48,038 bases of DNA from Bacteroidales bacterium (GTDB taxonomy: Bacteria; Bacteroidota; Bacteroidia; Bacteroidales; P3): contig JAGCUZ010000061.1 in NCBI GenBank assembly GCA_017962615.1, positions 1-48,038 on the forward strand, given 5' to 3'. The notes under the pieces were generated by a model. It was not told where the DNA came from and searched no databases. It saw nothing but the letters and a program-made list of their open reading frames with translations. Numbering within the stretch: the stretch's first letter is position 1; each line of letters begins with the position of its first letter. Made by a program: the position numbers and the translations under genes. Positions 8,305 through 17,012 of the stretch are shown here, piece by piece.

Positions 8305-11300
8305 CTACCTTGTCAGCACCTTATGGGTTGCGGTGCCGGTCTGGACGAGGTAGAGGCCGGGGTGGGCTACGTGGATGACCATGTCGCCGTGGGCGGCGGT
8401 GCGCTCGGCAACGAGGCGGCCCGTCACGTCATAGACCTTTACAGCCTCGCCGGCAAGGCCGGCGACGTGGATCGTCATGGCGTGACTCCACACGCGCAGC
8501 TCGGTGTCATCGGCCTCGTCGATGCCTTGCGTGGTGCTCTCGAAGATAGCGGTGTAGTTGAGGTTGTATTGCACCACAACGCTGATGGAGCTCTCTGTCT
8601 CGCCGCTGCGCCAACGCACGAAGCGGTAGCCGCTGTTGGGCACTGCACGGAGCGTGGCTGTGGAACCTATGGCATACTTGCCGCCGCCCTCGACATGGCC
8701 CATACGGTCGTCGTTGGCGCGAGCGGTGACGGTGGCGCTGTCGGGCGAGAAGACGGCCACGAGGGTCATGTTGCCATTAACTGTTATGGTACGCTGTGCG
8801 TTGGTGTTGCCGTCGCTCCAAATCCTGAAGAGGCAGTGCGCTGCCGGATAGGCCGCAATGTGCACCGTGGTGCCTTCTGCGTAGGTGCCGCCGCCGCTCA
8901 CACGGCCGAGGTTCTCGTCGCTGCTCATGACGGAAATGGTGTAGGTGTGGTTGTCGGGTGGCACAGTGGCGCGGAAGGTGGCGGTAAAGGTGGTGTCGCT
9001 CAGTATGGTGACGTTGCGCGGGTTGGAGGTTACGCCGTCGGTCCAGCTGTCGAACTCATAGCCGTCGTTGGCTGCGGCGCGGATTGTCGCCGTGGTGCCG
9101 GCATCGTAGGTGCCGCCGCCGAAGGTGCTGCCCAAGGTGGGGTTGGCGCTCACCACGGTGAGGGTGTACTGCTGCACGCCCTGCACGAAGTAGGCCGTGA
9201 GGGAGGTGTCGCGCATCACCTGCAGGCGGCGCGGGTTGAGGGTGTCGCCGTCGCTCCAGTGGTGGAACACGTAGCCGTTGCGCGGCGTGGCCGTCAGGGT
9301 GGCGTAGGCCAGATAGTCGTAGCTGCCGCCGCCGCTAACGCTGCCTTGCGCGTAGTTGGCGGGCTGCGCGTCGACGCGGAACTGCTGCACGCCAAAGTAG
9401 GCCGTAAGCGTGATGTCGCCCGTCATGGTGATGAAGCGGTGTGCGGTGCTGTCGCCATCGCTCCAGTGGCTGAATATGTAGCCGTGGTTGGGTGCTGCCG
9501 CTATGTTGCGGCGGCTGCCGTAGGCGGCGGTGCCCGAGCCGCTGACAATGCCGCGGTCGGGGTTGCCGTTCACTATGGTGACGGTGTAGCTGTTGCCCTC
9601 GAAGATGGCAGTGAGGAGTGTGTCGCGCGTGACGGTGAAGGTGTAGGGGTTGGCTGTGGCGCCGTTGCTCCAGCGCACGAAGCGGTAGCCGCTGTTGGCC
9701 GTGGCGCGCACCGTGGCGGAGGCGCCCTGCAGCACGCGGCTGTCGCCCACTACGGCGGCCTGTCCCATGGTGCTGTTTGCCGAGAGTGCGCGCACGGTGT
9801 AGTACTGCGTCGGTGTCGAGGTTGTTATGGTGAGGTGCAGGGTGTCGGTGCCCGGGCAGCCTTCCGTGGTTGTGTAGCTGTTGGTGTAGGTGCCGCTCTG
9901 GGAGTAGGTGTTGGTGGTGCCGTGGCTGGTCCAGGTGTAGCTGGCGGTGTCGCTCACGGTGTACACCATGCTGCTGTCGTAGAATATAGTAAGGTTGAGC
10001 GTCACTGTGCTGTCGCAACCTGCGACATTGGTGGTGTGGAAGGTTGCGGTGTCAGTGCTGGCCGAGAAGGTGCGGCCGTGCCATGTGTAGCTGTTGCAGG
10101 CGGTGTCGGTCTCGGCGCCAACACTGCTATAGTTCACCGTTAGCAGAAGGGTGTCGGTGCCGTAAACGTACATGTTGCTCTCGGTATAGGTCTGCCCGGT
10201 GATGTCCCAATGGAAGCTGTCGCACGCTGTCAGCTCTGTCAGCGAGCAGTAGTTTATGACGAGGTCGAGGGTCACGGTGCTGTCGCAGCCTGCGGCGTTG
10301 GTGGTGTGGTAGGTGGCTGTGTCGGTAGAGGCCGAGAAGGTGCGTCCGTGCCACGTGTAGCTGTTGCAAGCCGTGTCGATCTCAGTACTTGTGGTGCTGT
10401 AGTTCACCGTGAGCAGGAGTGTGTCGCTGCCGCTGATATACATGTCGGTTTCGGTGTAGGTCAGCCCGGTGATGTCCCACAGGAAACTGTCGCAAGCTGT
10501 CTGCAGCGTTTTGGAGCAGTGGTTGATGGTGAGGTTCAGCGTCACGGTGCTGTCGCAGCCCGCGGCGTTGGTGGTGTGGTAGGTGGCGGTGTCGGTGGAT
10601 GCCGAGAAGGTGCGGCCGTGCCATGTGTAGCTGTTGCATGCCGTGTCGGTCTCGGTGCTCGAGGTGCTGTATATTATGGTGAGCACCAGGGTGTCGGTGC
10701 CACTGGTGAAGGTCCCGCCGGTGGTATAGGCGGTGCCATGCCAGTCGTAGAGGTCGCAGGCTGTGATTTCCGTGAAGGAGCACTGGTTGATGGTGAGGTT
10801 CAGCGTTACGGTGCTGTCGCAGCCGGCGGCGTTGGTGGTGTGGTAGGTGGCGGTGTCGGTAGATGTCGAGAGGTTTCTGCCGTGCCACAGGTAGCTGTTG
10901 CAGGTCGTGACGGTCTCGATGCCGGAGGTGCCGGAGTTAATGGTAAGGTGCAGGGTGTCCGTGTTGATGCACGCCCCGCTTACCCACCGGCGTGTGTAAG
11001 TTCCTCCGAGAATGTAAAGGGTCTCGTGCCACAGTAGGCTGTCGCATGCAATGCTGTCTGTCGCAGTGCTCTGGGAGTTCTGAATCGTCAGGTGCAGAGT
11101 GTCGGTGCTTTGGCAGCCCGCGGCGTTCGTGTAGTTGTATGTGTAGGCTCCGTTGGCACTGTATAAGGTCTCGTGCCAGAGGATGCTGTCGCACGCCGTT
11201 ATTGCCGTGTCGGTGAAGGTGCTGTTGTTTATGGTAAGGTAGAGTGTGTCCACGCTGAGGCAGCCTTCGGGGGTGTAGTAGCTGCTGAAGTAGGTGTTGC

Positions 11301-14300
11301 TCGAGGTGAATGTGCCGCTGCTGCCGTGGTTGTTCCACAGGAAGCTGTTGCAGGCGGTGTCTGTCTCGCTGGCGCTGCTGCTGTAGTTCATCGTGAGGTT
11401 AAGGGTGATGGTGCTGTCGCAGCCCGCGGCGTTGGTGGTGACGTAGGTGGCGGTGTCGGTGCTGGCCGAGAAGGTGCGGCCGTGCCATGTGTAGGTGTTG
11501 CAGGAAGTGTCGGACTCTGTAGAGGAATTGTCGTATATTCCTTGGATATTGCTGAAGTAGCTCCAGCCATTGTTGGCGCGATAGGTCGCTTTCGTGCCAC
11601 AGGGGACATATACTTGCGATGTGGAGGGAACACTGGAGAACACACTGCGTCCAAGTGTTGGCGGCACGGTTGCGAGTGAGGTTATTGATGTGAGGCCGCT
11701 GCATCCGTTGAACGCCCATTGATCGATGGAGTCGACGGTGTTGGGGATGGTGACCGATGTTAAGCCCATGCAGTCTTGGAACGCACCCCAGCCGATGTGG
11801 GTGGCGGAATCGGGCATTGTGACTGATGTGAAGCCGCAGCCCTCGAATGCATAGTCGGCGATGCGGGTGATGGAGTTGGGAATGGTGAGCGCGCCGTTTA
11901 GGCCCATACAATAATAGAATGCATACGAGCCGATGGAGGTGACGGAGCTGGGGATGGTGAGCGCGCCGCTGAAGCTCATGCAGCTAAAGAACGCATATTT
12001 GCCTATGGTGGTGACGGAATTGGGAATGGTGAGCGCGCCGTTTAAGCTGCTGCAGCCATTGAACGCATATTCGCCGATGGTGGTGACGGAATTGGGGATG
12101 GTAAGCGCGCCGTTTAAGCTTCTGCATGCATTGAATGCACTTTTGCCAATGAGGGTGACGGAGCTGGGAATGGTGAGTGCGCCGGTGAGACTGGAACACC
12201 TATAGAAAGCAGAGTCCCCAATGGAGGTGATGGGGTAAACAATGCCGTCGACAGTAATGGTGTCGGGAATTGCTAAAGAGCCAGAGACGGTGCCGTTGTA
12301 GCCTATGAGGGTTGCGGTGGTGTCGCAGTTGAGGTAGTAGTTCAGCGACTGGCCTGTGCTGCATACGCGGCTGACGACGGTGTCGCAAATGAAGTCAGCC
12401 TCGCACTGTATGTTGCTGAAATAGCTCCAGCCAGCGTCTGCGCGATATGCCGCCACTGCGCTACAAGGAACATATACAGGTATTGTGTTGTGGACATAAT
12501 CAAATACGCCGCTCCCAAGTGTTGGCGGCACTGTAGCGAGGGATGTAATCGAGGTCAAGCCGTAGCAATTATAGAACGCCTGCCTGTCGATGGAGTCGAC
12601 GGTGCTGGGAATGTTAAGTGATGTGAAGCCGCTACAGCCATAGAACGCCCTGTAGCCGATGGAGGTGACGGAGTTGGGGATGGTGAGCGCGCCGTTGAAG
12701 CCGCTGCAGCCAGAGAACGCATGGACGCCGATGGAGGTGATGGAGTTGGGAATTGTGAGCGTTCCGTTGAAGCCGCTGCAGCCAGCAAACGCGCCGTCGC
12801 CAATGGAGGTGACGGAGTTAGGAATGGTGAGCGTTCCGTTGAAACCGCTACAACCATTGAATGCTTCTGTGCTGATAAAGGTGATGGAGTTGGGAATGGT
12901 GAGCGAGCCGCTGAAGCCGCTACATTCACGGAACGCATCATTTTCTATGGAGGTGACGGAATTGGGGATGGTGAGCGAGCCGTTGAAGCCGCTACAGCCA
13001 AGAAATGCTGCGTATCCGATGGCGGTAACTGAGTTTGGGATGGTGAGCGGGCCAGTGAAGCCGCTACAGCCACGGAACACACTTTCACCGATGGAGGTGA
13101 CGGAATTGGGGATGGTGAGCGCGCCGTTGAAGCCGCTGCAGTCATTGAAGGCATACTCGCCGATGAAGGTGACGGAATTGGGGATGGTGAGCGCGCCGTT
13201 GAAGCCGCTGCAGCCATTGAAGGCAAACTCGCCAATGAAGGTGACGGAATTGGGGATTGATAGCGTGCCGGTGAAGCCGTTGCACCCTTCAAATGCCTCG
13301 TTTCCGATAGCAGTAATGGGGTAAGTATAGCCGTCGACAGCAATGGTGTCGGGGATTGCCAAAGAGCCAGAGACGGTGCCGTTGTATCCTACGAGGGTTG
13401 CGGTGGTGTCACAGTTGAGGTAGTATCTTAGCGACTGGCCTGTGCTACATACGCGGCTGACTGTGGTGTCGCAAAGGAAGGGCATTGCGCACTGTATGTT
13501 GCTGAAACTGCTCCAGCCTATTGCGCTGCTGTATGCCGACAATGCGCTGCAGGGGATGTAGAGGGGTTTGGAGGTGACGCTATTGTCGAAGGCGTAGCTC
13601 TCCATTGTTGGCGGCACTGTTGCCAGGGACCTTATGGAGTCCAGCCCGCTGCAGCCGAAGAAAGAGTAGCCGAGTATGTTGGTGACGGAGGCGGGGAGGG
13701 TGAGGGAGGTGAGGCCGCTGCAATCGCGGAACGCGGAGGAACGGATATATGTTATTGAGCTGGGAATGACGAGAGTCCCCGAGAGCCCGCTGCAGCCATA
13801 GAAAGCCCCACTGCCGATGGACGTTACGGAGTTGGGGGTGGTTAGGGTTCCGGTGAGCCCTGTGCAGCCACGGAAGGCGAAGTTGCCAATGGAGGTGAGG
13901 GAATCGCCGAAAGTGAGCGATGTCAAGCTGGTGCAATTCCTGAACGCGCTGTCGCCTATGGCTGTTACGGTGTAAGTCGCGCTGTTGTGTGTTATGCTAT
14001 TGGGGATGGTCAAGGCGCCGGAGGGCATGGTGTAGCCAGTCCAAGAGCCGTTGGCGTTGGGGTAGGTGACTGTGGCTTTGCCGGTGGCGCAGTCGAGTGT
14101 GTAGTAGAGTGTTTGGCCGGAGCTGCACACCTGGCTTATCTTGGTGACGCTTGCGGCGAACTGTGCCGTGATGGTGGTGTCGCTGCCGACGACGAGCAGG
14201 CGCGGGTTGTTGGTGTCGCCGTCGCTCCACTGTGTGAAGGCGTAGCCGCAGTTGGGCGTGGCCGCCAATATGGCGGTGTCCCGCGCGGCATAGCTGCCGC

Positions 14301-16407
14301 CGCCCGTTACGCTGCCCATGGTAGCGTTGCTGCTACTGGCTGTGACGGTGTAGGTAGAGTTGGTGTTGATGTAGAACGACAGCGTGTAGTCGACATTGAA
14401 TGGCTGGGCGTAGGTCTGTTCCGTATTGGTGTATGTGCTTCCATAGGCAAGATGCAGGATATCGGTGCTGCCGGAGGTGTATTTACGAAGATACCGCCCA
14501 TCGATGGAATCCAAGAGCGGCAGGTTTGCCACAGCGACAGTGCAATTGACCATGCGCCTGTCGGCCAAGATGGCACTGCTGCCACCGACTTCTACAGCCA
14601 CCCAGAAAGGACTGTTGCCAACGATATAGGGGATTGAGAGAGTGACAATCTGCTCGCCATACTCCTGTTGGGTGTAGGCCTGTGAGCGCACCACGGTGCC
14701 AAGGCAATCGTTTGCCAAAGCGTAGCCGTTGGAAAGTATGCTGGAGTTAAGCCTGGAGCCTTCGTACACCTTGACGGTGAAGCTATTGTTGTCGTAGCCC
14801 GAGGCATCGTATGTGCTGAACCTTATCTGCGAAAGCTGGCTTCCGGCAGGGAAGTTGCCAAGGCACTCGGGGCGCACGATGAACTCCCTGCCAGCGTCGA
14901 ACGACATGTACATGCTGGCTGAGGTGTTGCCATACCAGCCTGAGGGGCTTGTGGTGCCGTCGGGCTGTATTACAAGAATAGTGTCGCGCTCAGAGCCTTG
15001 TGTAACAACGATGGCTGCGGTTCTTGTAATGCTGGTAGTGTTTGGCTGTGCCGTTATGTGCACGAGCGTCTGCTGGCCTGAGCCATTGCCACTTGTGGGG
15101 CTTATGGTGAGCCAGCTGCTGTTGCAAGAGGCTGTCCAGCCAGTGCTCACCTGGTTGTTGGAGCGCACGTAGACGCTGTCGGAGCCGCCGAGGCCCGAGA
15201 GGGTGACGCTCGACGGCGTGACGCGCAGGGAGCCGCTGTTGGGCTCGATGCCTACAATCATGGTCTGGCCGCTGTTGAAGGTGTAGGTGGCATTGCTGCC
15301 GGTGCCGCCACCGCCAGGGTTGAGGGCACTGAGGGCAAAGAAGCCGTCATACGCGCCTTGCCAGCCCCAGTTGATGTGGAAATGGGTGTTGTTGTCGTAG
15401 CCGTCGCAGACAAAGGCATGTCCGCCCGACTCGTCGTGGCCTGTATAGATGACTGGGCGCCCGGCGTCCAGCTCGGTGATGACGCGAGAGGTCCACGTGG
15501 CATCGTCGTAGTCGTCGCGCTGCATGCCCACGAGGGTGGTCTTATAGTCAAAATACTGTTTCAGAGCATTCTCGGCGCACACTGCCGACGCGGAGCCATA
15601 GGCTGTGGTCTGCGCAGCGCTGCCGCCGTTGGCAGAGATGTCGTAGAACATCTCCACGGCAACGCCGCAGTGGTACATCAGGGTGGCCACAGCGGTCTTC
15701 TCGGTCTGCGAGGAATTGTTGTTCAGTGCGTCGGGCATGTGGGTCCAGTCGTAGTAGGTGTTGGAGAAGTTGGCGCTCAGGTTGCCGTAGACGCTGTGGG
15801 TGTAGGTCTTGGAGGAGAGGCCCACGGTGGGCTTGTTCCAGAACTTCATCAGTTGCGCCATTGCCGTTGCCACGCACCCTGTCACGGTGCGCTCATTGGC
15901 GGTATTGTCGAATGGACACAGGTCGTTGTAGTGTGTGCCCTGTCCCCAGGTTGTCGTCAGCATAGCCGCCACGGTGTTGTGCGGCACATCGGGGTCGTCC
16001 AGAGGCGCACCCTCGCGCAGACGGCGCCACTGCTCGGCGATGTCGCTGGTGGCAGGCACGTCGTTGTCTACACAATAGCGGATGGCGGAGGCATAGTCCT
16101 GCAACCAGGCACGCACGCTAACGGGCACCAGCTCGGAGGCAGCCTGCTGGTCGGAGTAGGCCAGGATAGGGATCACGCAGTCATCTGCGGATATGATGAC
16201 AAATCCTGCGGACTTGGTGTTGCTGAAGATATACATCTCCGGGAAGAGTGCCGACGAGGCAGACTCTTCCATAATGGCTTCGCCACCATAGTGTTGTGTC
16301 CAGAAGTTGGCTGCTATACGCGCCGCTTCGCTACGGCTTACAGGTGAGGCTTGCAGCGTCACCGCACAAAGTACCAATGTTACAAACGATAATATTTTCT
16401 TTATCAT
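8305..16407 (-). CDS. Giant T9SS surface protein: C10 protease, BACON, BspA LRRs, Cys-rich and InlB-like repeats
   Basis: A 2700-residue exported multidomain protein. Residues 1-20 are a signal peptide. Residues about 22-130 resemble the C10 (streptopain) propeptide. The peptidase follows, with the catalytic Cys in TGCVATAMAQ (C178), the His in GGHAFVCDGYD (H330) and HINWGWQG (344-351). A BACON-like domain lies at about 395-485 (WLTISPTSGNGS), then a jelly-roll-like segment and one InlB-like repeat near 690-750. Three blocks of BspA-type LRRs (about 24 units of AFxGCSGFxGxLTIPNSVTxI) span about 770-1622, each block opening with a similar CSTGQSL header. Twelve Cys-containing repeats around YTWHGRTF follow (1622-2192), then six InlB B-type repeats (2192-2615) and a T9SS-like tail (2620-2700). 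The catalytic pair is intact, so an active secreted cysteine protease with adhesive repeats is likely. Confidence 0.88.
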   Translation of the reverse strand: MIKKILSFVTLVLCAVTLQASPVSRSEAARIAANFWTQHYGGEAIMEESASSALFPEMYIFSNTKSAGFVIISADDCVIPILAYSDQQAASELVPVSVRAWLQDYASAIRYCVDNDVPATSDIAEQWRRLREGAPLDDPDVPHNTVAAMLTTTWGQGTHYNDLCPFDNTANERTVTGCVATAMAQLMKFWNKPTVGLSSKTYTHSVYGNLSANFSNTYYDWTHMPDALNNNSSQTEKTAVATLMYHCGVAVEMFYDISANGGSAAQTTAYGSASAVCAENALKQYFDYKTTLVGMQRDDYDDATWTSRVITELDAGRPVIYTGHDESGGHAFVCDGYDNNTHFHINWGWQGAYDGFFALSALNPGGGGTGSNATYTFNSGQTMIVGIEPNSGSLRVTPSSVTLSGLGGSDSVYVRSNNQVSTGWTASCNSSWLTISPTSGNGSGQQTLVHITAQPNTTSITRTAAIVVTQGSERDTILVIQPDGTTSPSGWYGNTSASMYMSFDAGREFIVRPECLGNFPAGSQLSQIRFSTYDASGYDNNSFTVKVYEGSRLNSSILSNGYALANDCLGTVVRSQAYTQQEYGEQIVTLSIPYIVGNSPFWVAVEVGGSSAILADRRMVNCTVAVANLPLLDSIDGRYLRKYTSGSTDILHLAYGSTYTNTEQTYAQPFNVDYTLSFYINTNSTYTVTASSSNATMGSVTGGGSYAARDTAILAATPNCGYAFTQWSDGDTNNPRLLVVGSDTTITAQFAASVTKISQVCSSGQTLYYTLDCATGKATVTYPNANGSWTGYTMPSGALTIPNSITHNSATYTVTAIGDSAFRNCTSLTSLTFGDSLTSIGNFAFRGCTGLTGTLTTPNSVTSIGSGAFYGCSGLSGTLVIPSSITYIRSSAFRDCSGLTSLTLPASVTNILGYSFFGCSGLDSIRSLATVPPTMESYAFDNSVTSKPLYIPCSALSAYSSAIGWSSFSNIQCAMPFLCDTTVSRVCSTGQSLRYYLNCDTTATLVGYNGTVSGSLAIPDTIAVDGYTYPITAIGNEAFEGCNGFTGTLSIPNSVTFIGEFAFNGCSGFNGALTIPNSVTFIGEYAFNDCSGFNGALTIPNSVTSIGESVFRGCSGFTGPLTIPNSVTAIGYAAFLGCSGFNGSLTIPNSVTSIENDAFRECSGFSGSLTIPNSITFISTEAFNGCSGFNGTLTIPNSVTSIGDGAFAGCSGFNGTLTIPNSITSIGVHAFSGCSGFNGALTIPNSVTSIGYRAFYGCSGFTSLNIPSTVDSIDRQAFYNCYGLTSITSLATVPPTLGSGVFDYVHNTIPVYVPCSAVAAYRADAGWSYFSNIQCEADFICDTVVSRVCSTGQSLNYYLNCDTTATLIGYNGTVSGSLAIPDTITVDGIVYPITSIGDSAFYRCSSLTGALTIPSSVTLIGKSAFNACRSLNGALTIPNSVTTIGEYAFNGCSSLNGALTIPNSVTTIGKYAFFSCMSFSGALTIPSSVTSIGSYAFYYCMGLNGALTIPNSITRIADYAFEGCGFTSVTMPDSATHIGWGAFQDCMGLTSVTIPNTVDSIDQWAFNGCSGLTSITSLATVPPTLGRSVFSSVPSTSQVYVPCGTKATYRANNGWSYFSNIQGIYDNSSTESDTSCNTYTWHGRTFSASTDTATYVTTNAAGCDSTITLNLTMNYSSSASETDTACNSFLWNNHGSSGTFTSSNTYFSSYYTPEGCLSVDTLYLTINNSTFTDTAITACDSILWHETLYSANGAYTYNYTNAAGCQSTDTLHLTIQNSQSTATDSIACDSLLWHETLYILGGTYTRRWVSGACINTDTLHLTINSGTSGIETVTTCNSYLWHGRNLSTSTDTATYHTTNAAGCDSTVTLNLTINQCSFTEITACDLYDWHGTAYTTGGTFTSGTDTLVLTIIYSTSSTETDTACNSYTWHGRTFSASTDTATYHTTNAAGCDSTVTLNLTINHCSKTLQTACDSFLWDITGLTYTETDMYISGSDTLLLTVNYSTTSTEIDTACNSYTWHGRTFSASTDTATYHTTNAAGCDSTVTLDLVINYCSLTELTACDSFHWDITGQTYTESNMYVYGTDTLLLTVNYSSVGAETDTACNSYTWHGRTFSASTDTATFHTTNVAGCDSTVTLNLTIFYDSSMVYTVSDTASYTWTSHGTTNTYSQSGTYTNSYTTTEGCPGTDTLHLTITTSTPTQYYTVRALSANSTMGQAAVVGDSRVLQGASATVRATANSGYRFVRWSNGATANPYTFTVTRDTLLTAIFEGNSYTVTIVNGNPDRGIVSGSGTAAYGSRRNIAAAPNHGYIFSHWSDGDSTAHRFITMTGDITLTAYFGVQQFRVDAQPANYAQGSVSGGGSYDYLAYATLTATPRNGYVFHHWSDGDTLNPRRLQVMRDTSLTAYFVQGVQQYTLTVVSANPTLGSTFGGGTYDAGTTATIRAAANDGYEFDSWTDGVTSNPRNVTILSDTTFTATFRATVPPDNHTYTISVMSSDENLGRVSGGGTYAEGTTVHIAAYPAAHCLFRIWSDGNTNAQRTITVNGNMTLVAVFSPDSATVTARANDDRMGHVEGGGKYAIGSTATLRAVPNSGYRFVRWRSGETESSISVVVQYNLNYTAIFESTTQGIDEADDTELRVWSHAMTIHVAGLAGEAVKVYDVTGRLVAERTAAHGDMVIHVAHPGLYLVQTGTATHKVLTR
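11560..14100 (-). repeat. DNA-level tandem repeats encoding BspA-type LRRs
   Basis: Inside the giant protease gene, units of about 69 bp (23 codons) encoding the IPNSVTxIGxxAFxGCSGF motif repeat in three blocks. The central block, about 12600-13280, is the most uniform at nucleotide level: words such as GTGACGGAATTGGGGATGGT recur many times with only a few changes. This homogeneity keeps several other frames open, which explains spurious ORFs here. Confidence 0.8.
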
Positions 16408-16468
16408 AATGATTGATTATTTGTTATTCTTTTGCAGTCGTTTGTTCTATTTAGAAGAATAGAATTTG

Positions 16469-16498
16469 CAAAGTTACATCTTTTTATTGACATGGCAA
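16469..16498 (-). promoter_or_regulatory. Promoter for the giant C10/LRR gene
   Basis: On the minus strand TAACTTTG (16469-16476) matches the -7 consensus TAnnTTTG, and TTG at 16496-16498 lies 19 bp upstream as the -33 element. The box is 62 bp upstream of the ATG, leaving a short AT-rich leader. This is one of the best promoter matches in the window. Confidence 0.6.
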
Positions 16499-16629
16499 GA
16501 AAAAAGTATCACCACAATGTTTTTTATCGCGACACGTTGCCAAGTCAGGACTATGACGCACTACCGACGGGACTCCGACAGGACTTTGACAGATGGCGGT
16601 ACGGACACGGCCTACGAGACACTGACTGA
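16484..16629 (+). other. Short ORF of doubtful status in a gene-poor stretch
   Basis: The 605-bp gap 16408-17012 holds no full-length gene. An ORF can be read from an ATG near 16491, MARKKYHHNVFYRDTLPS onward, about 45 residues, rich in basic and aromatic residues and without homologues I recognise. It overlaps the promoter region of the divergent C10 gene and stops at 16629. Its composition hints at the N-terminus of a DNA-binding or transposase-like protein, but the following frames are broken. It may be a decayed fragment or chance. Confidence 0.2.
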
Positions 16630-16680
16630 GGCGTGACTGGGACATGTCATGAGGGACATCCGTCCGGTACGGAGGTGTAC

Positions 16681-16885
16681 AATAATCCCAAATCGATCAT
16701 AGGGGTTTATGACAGATTAGTATTTGTTTCGAACAGATTGGCCGTGTCGCTGACGAAGCCGTAGCGGGCCATGGCGAGACTGGGATGCAGGCATGATGCC
16801 GAAAGAAATGCCGATATAGCTTGAACAGACCTAAAACAGACAAGATTGATTGAAAAGTCGGCCTAATGACCGATTTGGGATAATA
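16681..16885. mobile_element. Candidate 197-bp MITE-like element
   Basis: Imperfect terminal inverted repeats of 16 bp, ATCCCAAATCGATCAT at 16685-16700 and ATGACCGATTTGGGAT at 16866-16881 (15 of 16 positions pair), enclose 165 bp with no intact gene. The element is flanked by the direct repeat AATA (16681-16684 and 16882-16885), which could be a 4-bp target-site duplication. Size, inverted ends and absent transposase fit a miniature element. A second copy would be needed to prove mobility. Confidence 0.4.
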
Positions 16886-16925
16886 CAGACAGCGGTGGCA
16901 CTACCGTTCCACCGCTGTCTGTATT
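16882..16925. terminator. Strong 17-bp hairpin, probable terminator
   Basis: A perfect 17-bp inverted repeat (16882-16898 with 16909-16925, centred on AGCGGTGG/CCACCGCT) surrounds a 10-nt loop. On the plus strand it is followed within a few bases by six T residues (16932-16937). It lies about 90 bp beyond the stop of the minus-strand OmpA gene. The T run is on the wrong side for that gene, so its direction is uncertain. Confidence 0.5.
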
Positions 16926-16938
16926 CATGCGTTTTTTA

Positions 16939-16996
16939 CCGGGTCAGTTGGGACGCGCTCTGCAGTGACCCGGGGTTGACAGGCAGGAATGCCTGT
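16939..16996. repeat. Two small hairpins after the OmpA-like gene
   Basis: CCGGGTCA (16939-16946) pairs with TGACCCGG (16966-16973). ACAGGCA (16979-16985) pairs with TGCCTGT (16990-16996) around a GGAA tetraloop. They begin 16 bp past the OmpA stop and may act as transcript-end structures, but neither has a following U tract on the minus strand. Confidence 0.4.
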
Positions 16997-17012
16997 ACTC
17001 CCAAGGTAATGA

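Noticed and set aside
8323-10143. 606-codon plus-strand open frame opposite the giant protease gene
   Set aside because: Composition is Gly/Val/Ala/His-rich with no domain, and it mirrors the repetitive minus-strand coding frame; it is an antisense shadow.
12659-13324. Plus-strand 221-codon repeat ORF (MEVTELGMVS repeats)
   Set aside because: Its regular repeats arise from antisense reading of the 69-bp LRR units, not from an independent protein.
16701-16865. Minus-strand frame ending YGFVSDTANLFETNTNLS inside the MITE-like element
   Set aside because: It reads like a protein end, but upstream frames do not extend into a recognisable protein; too short to call a gene.
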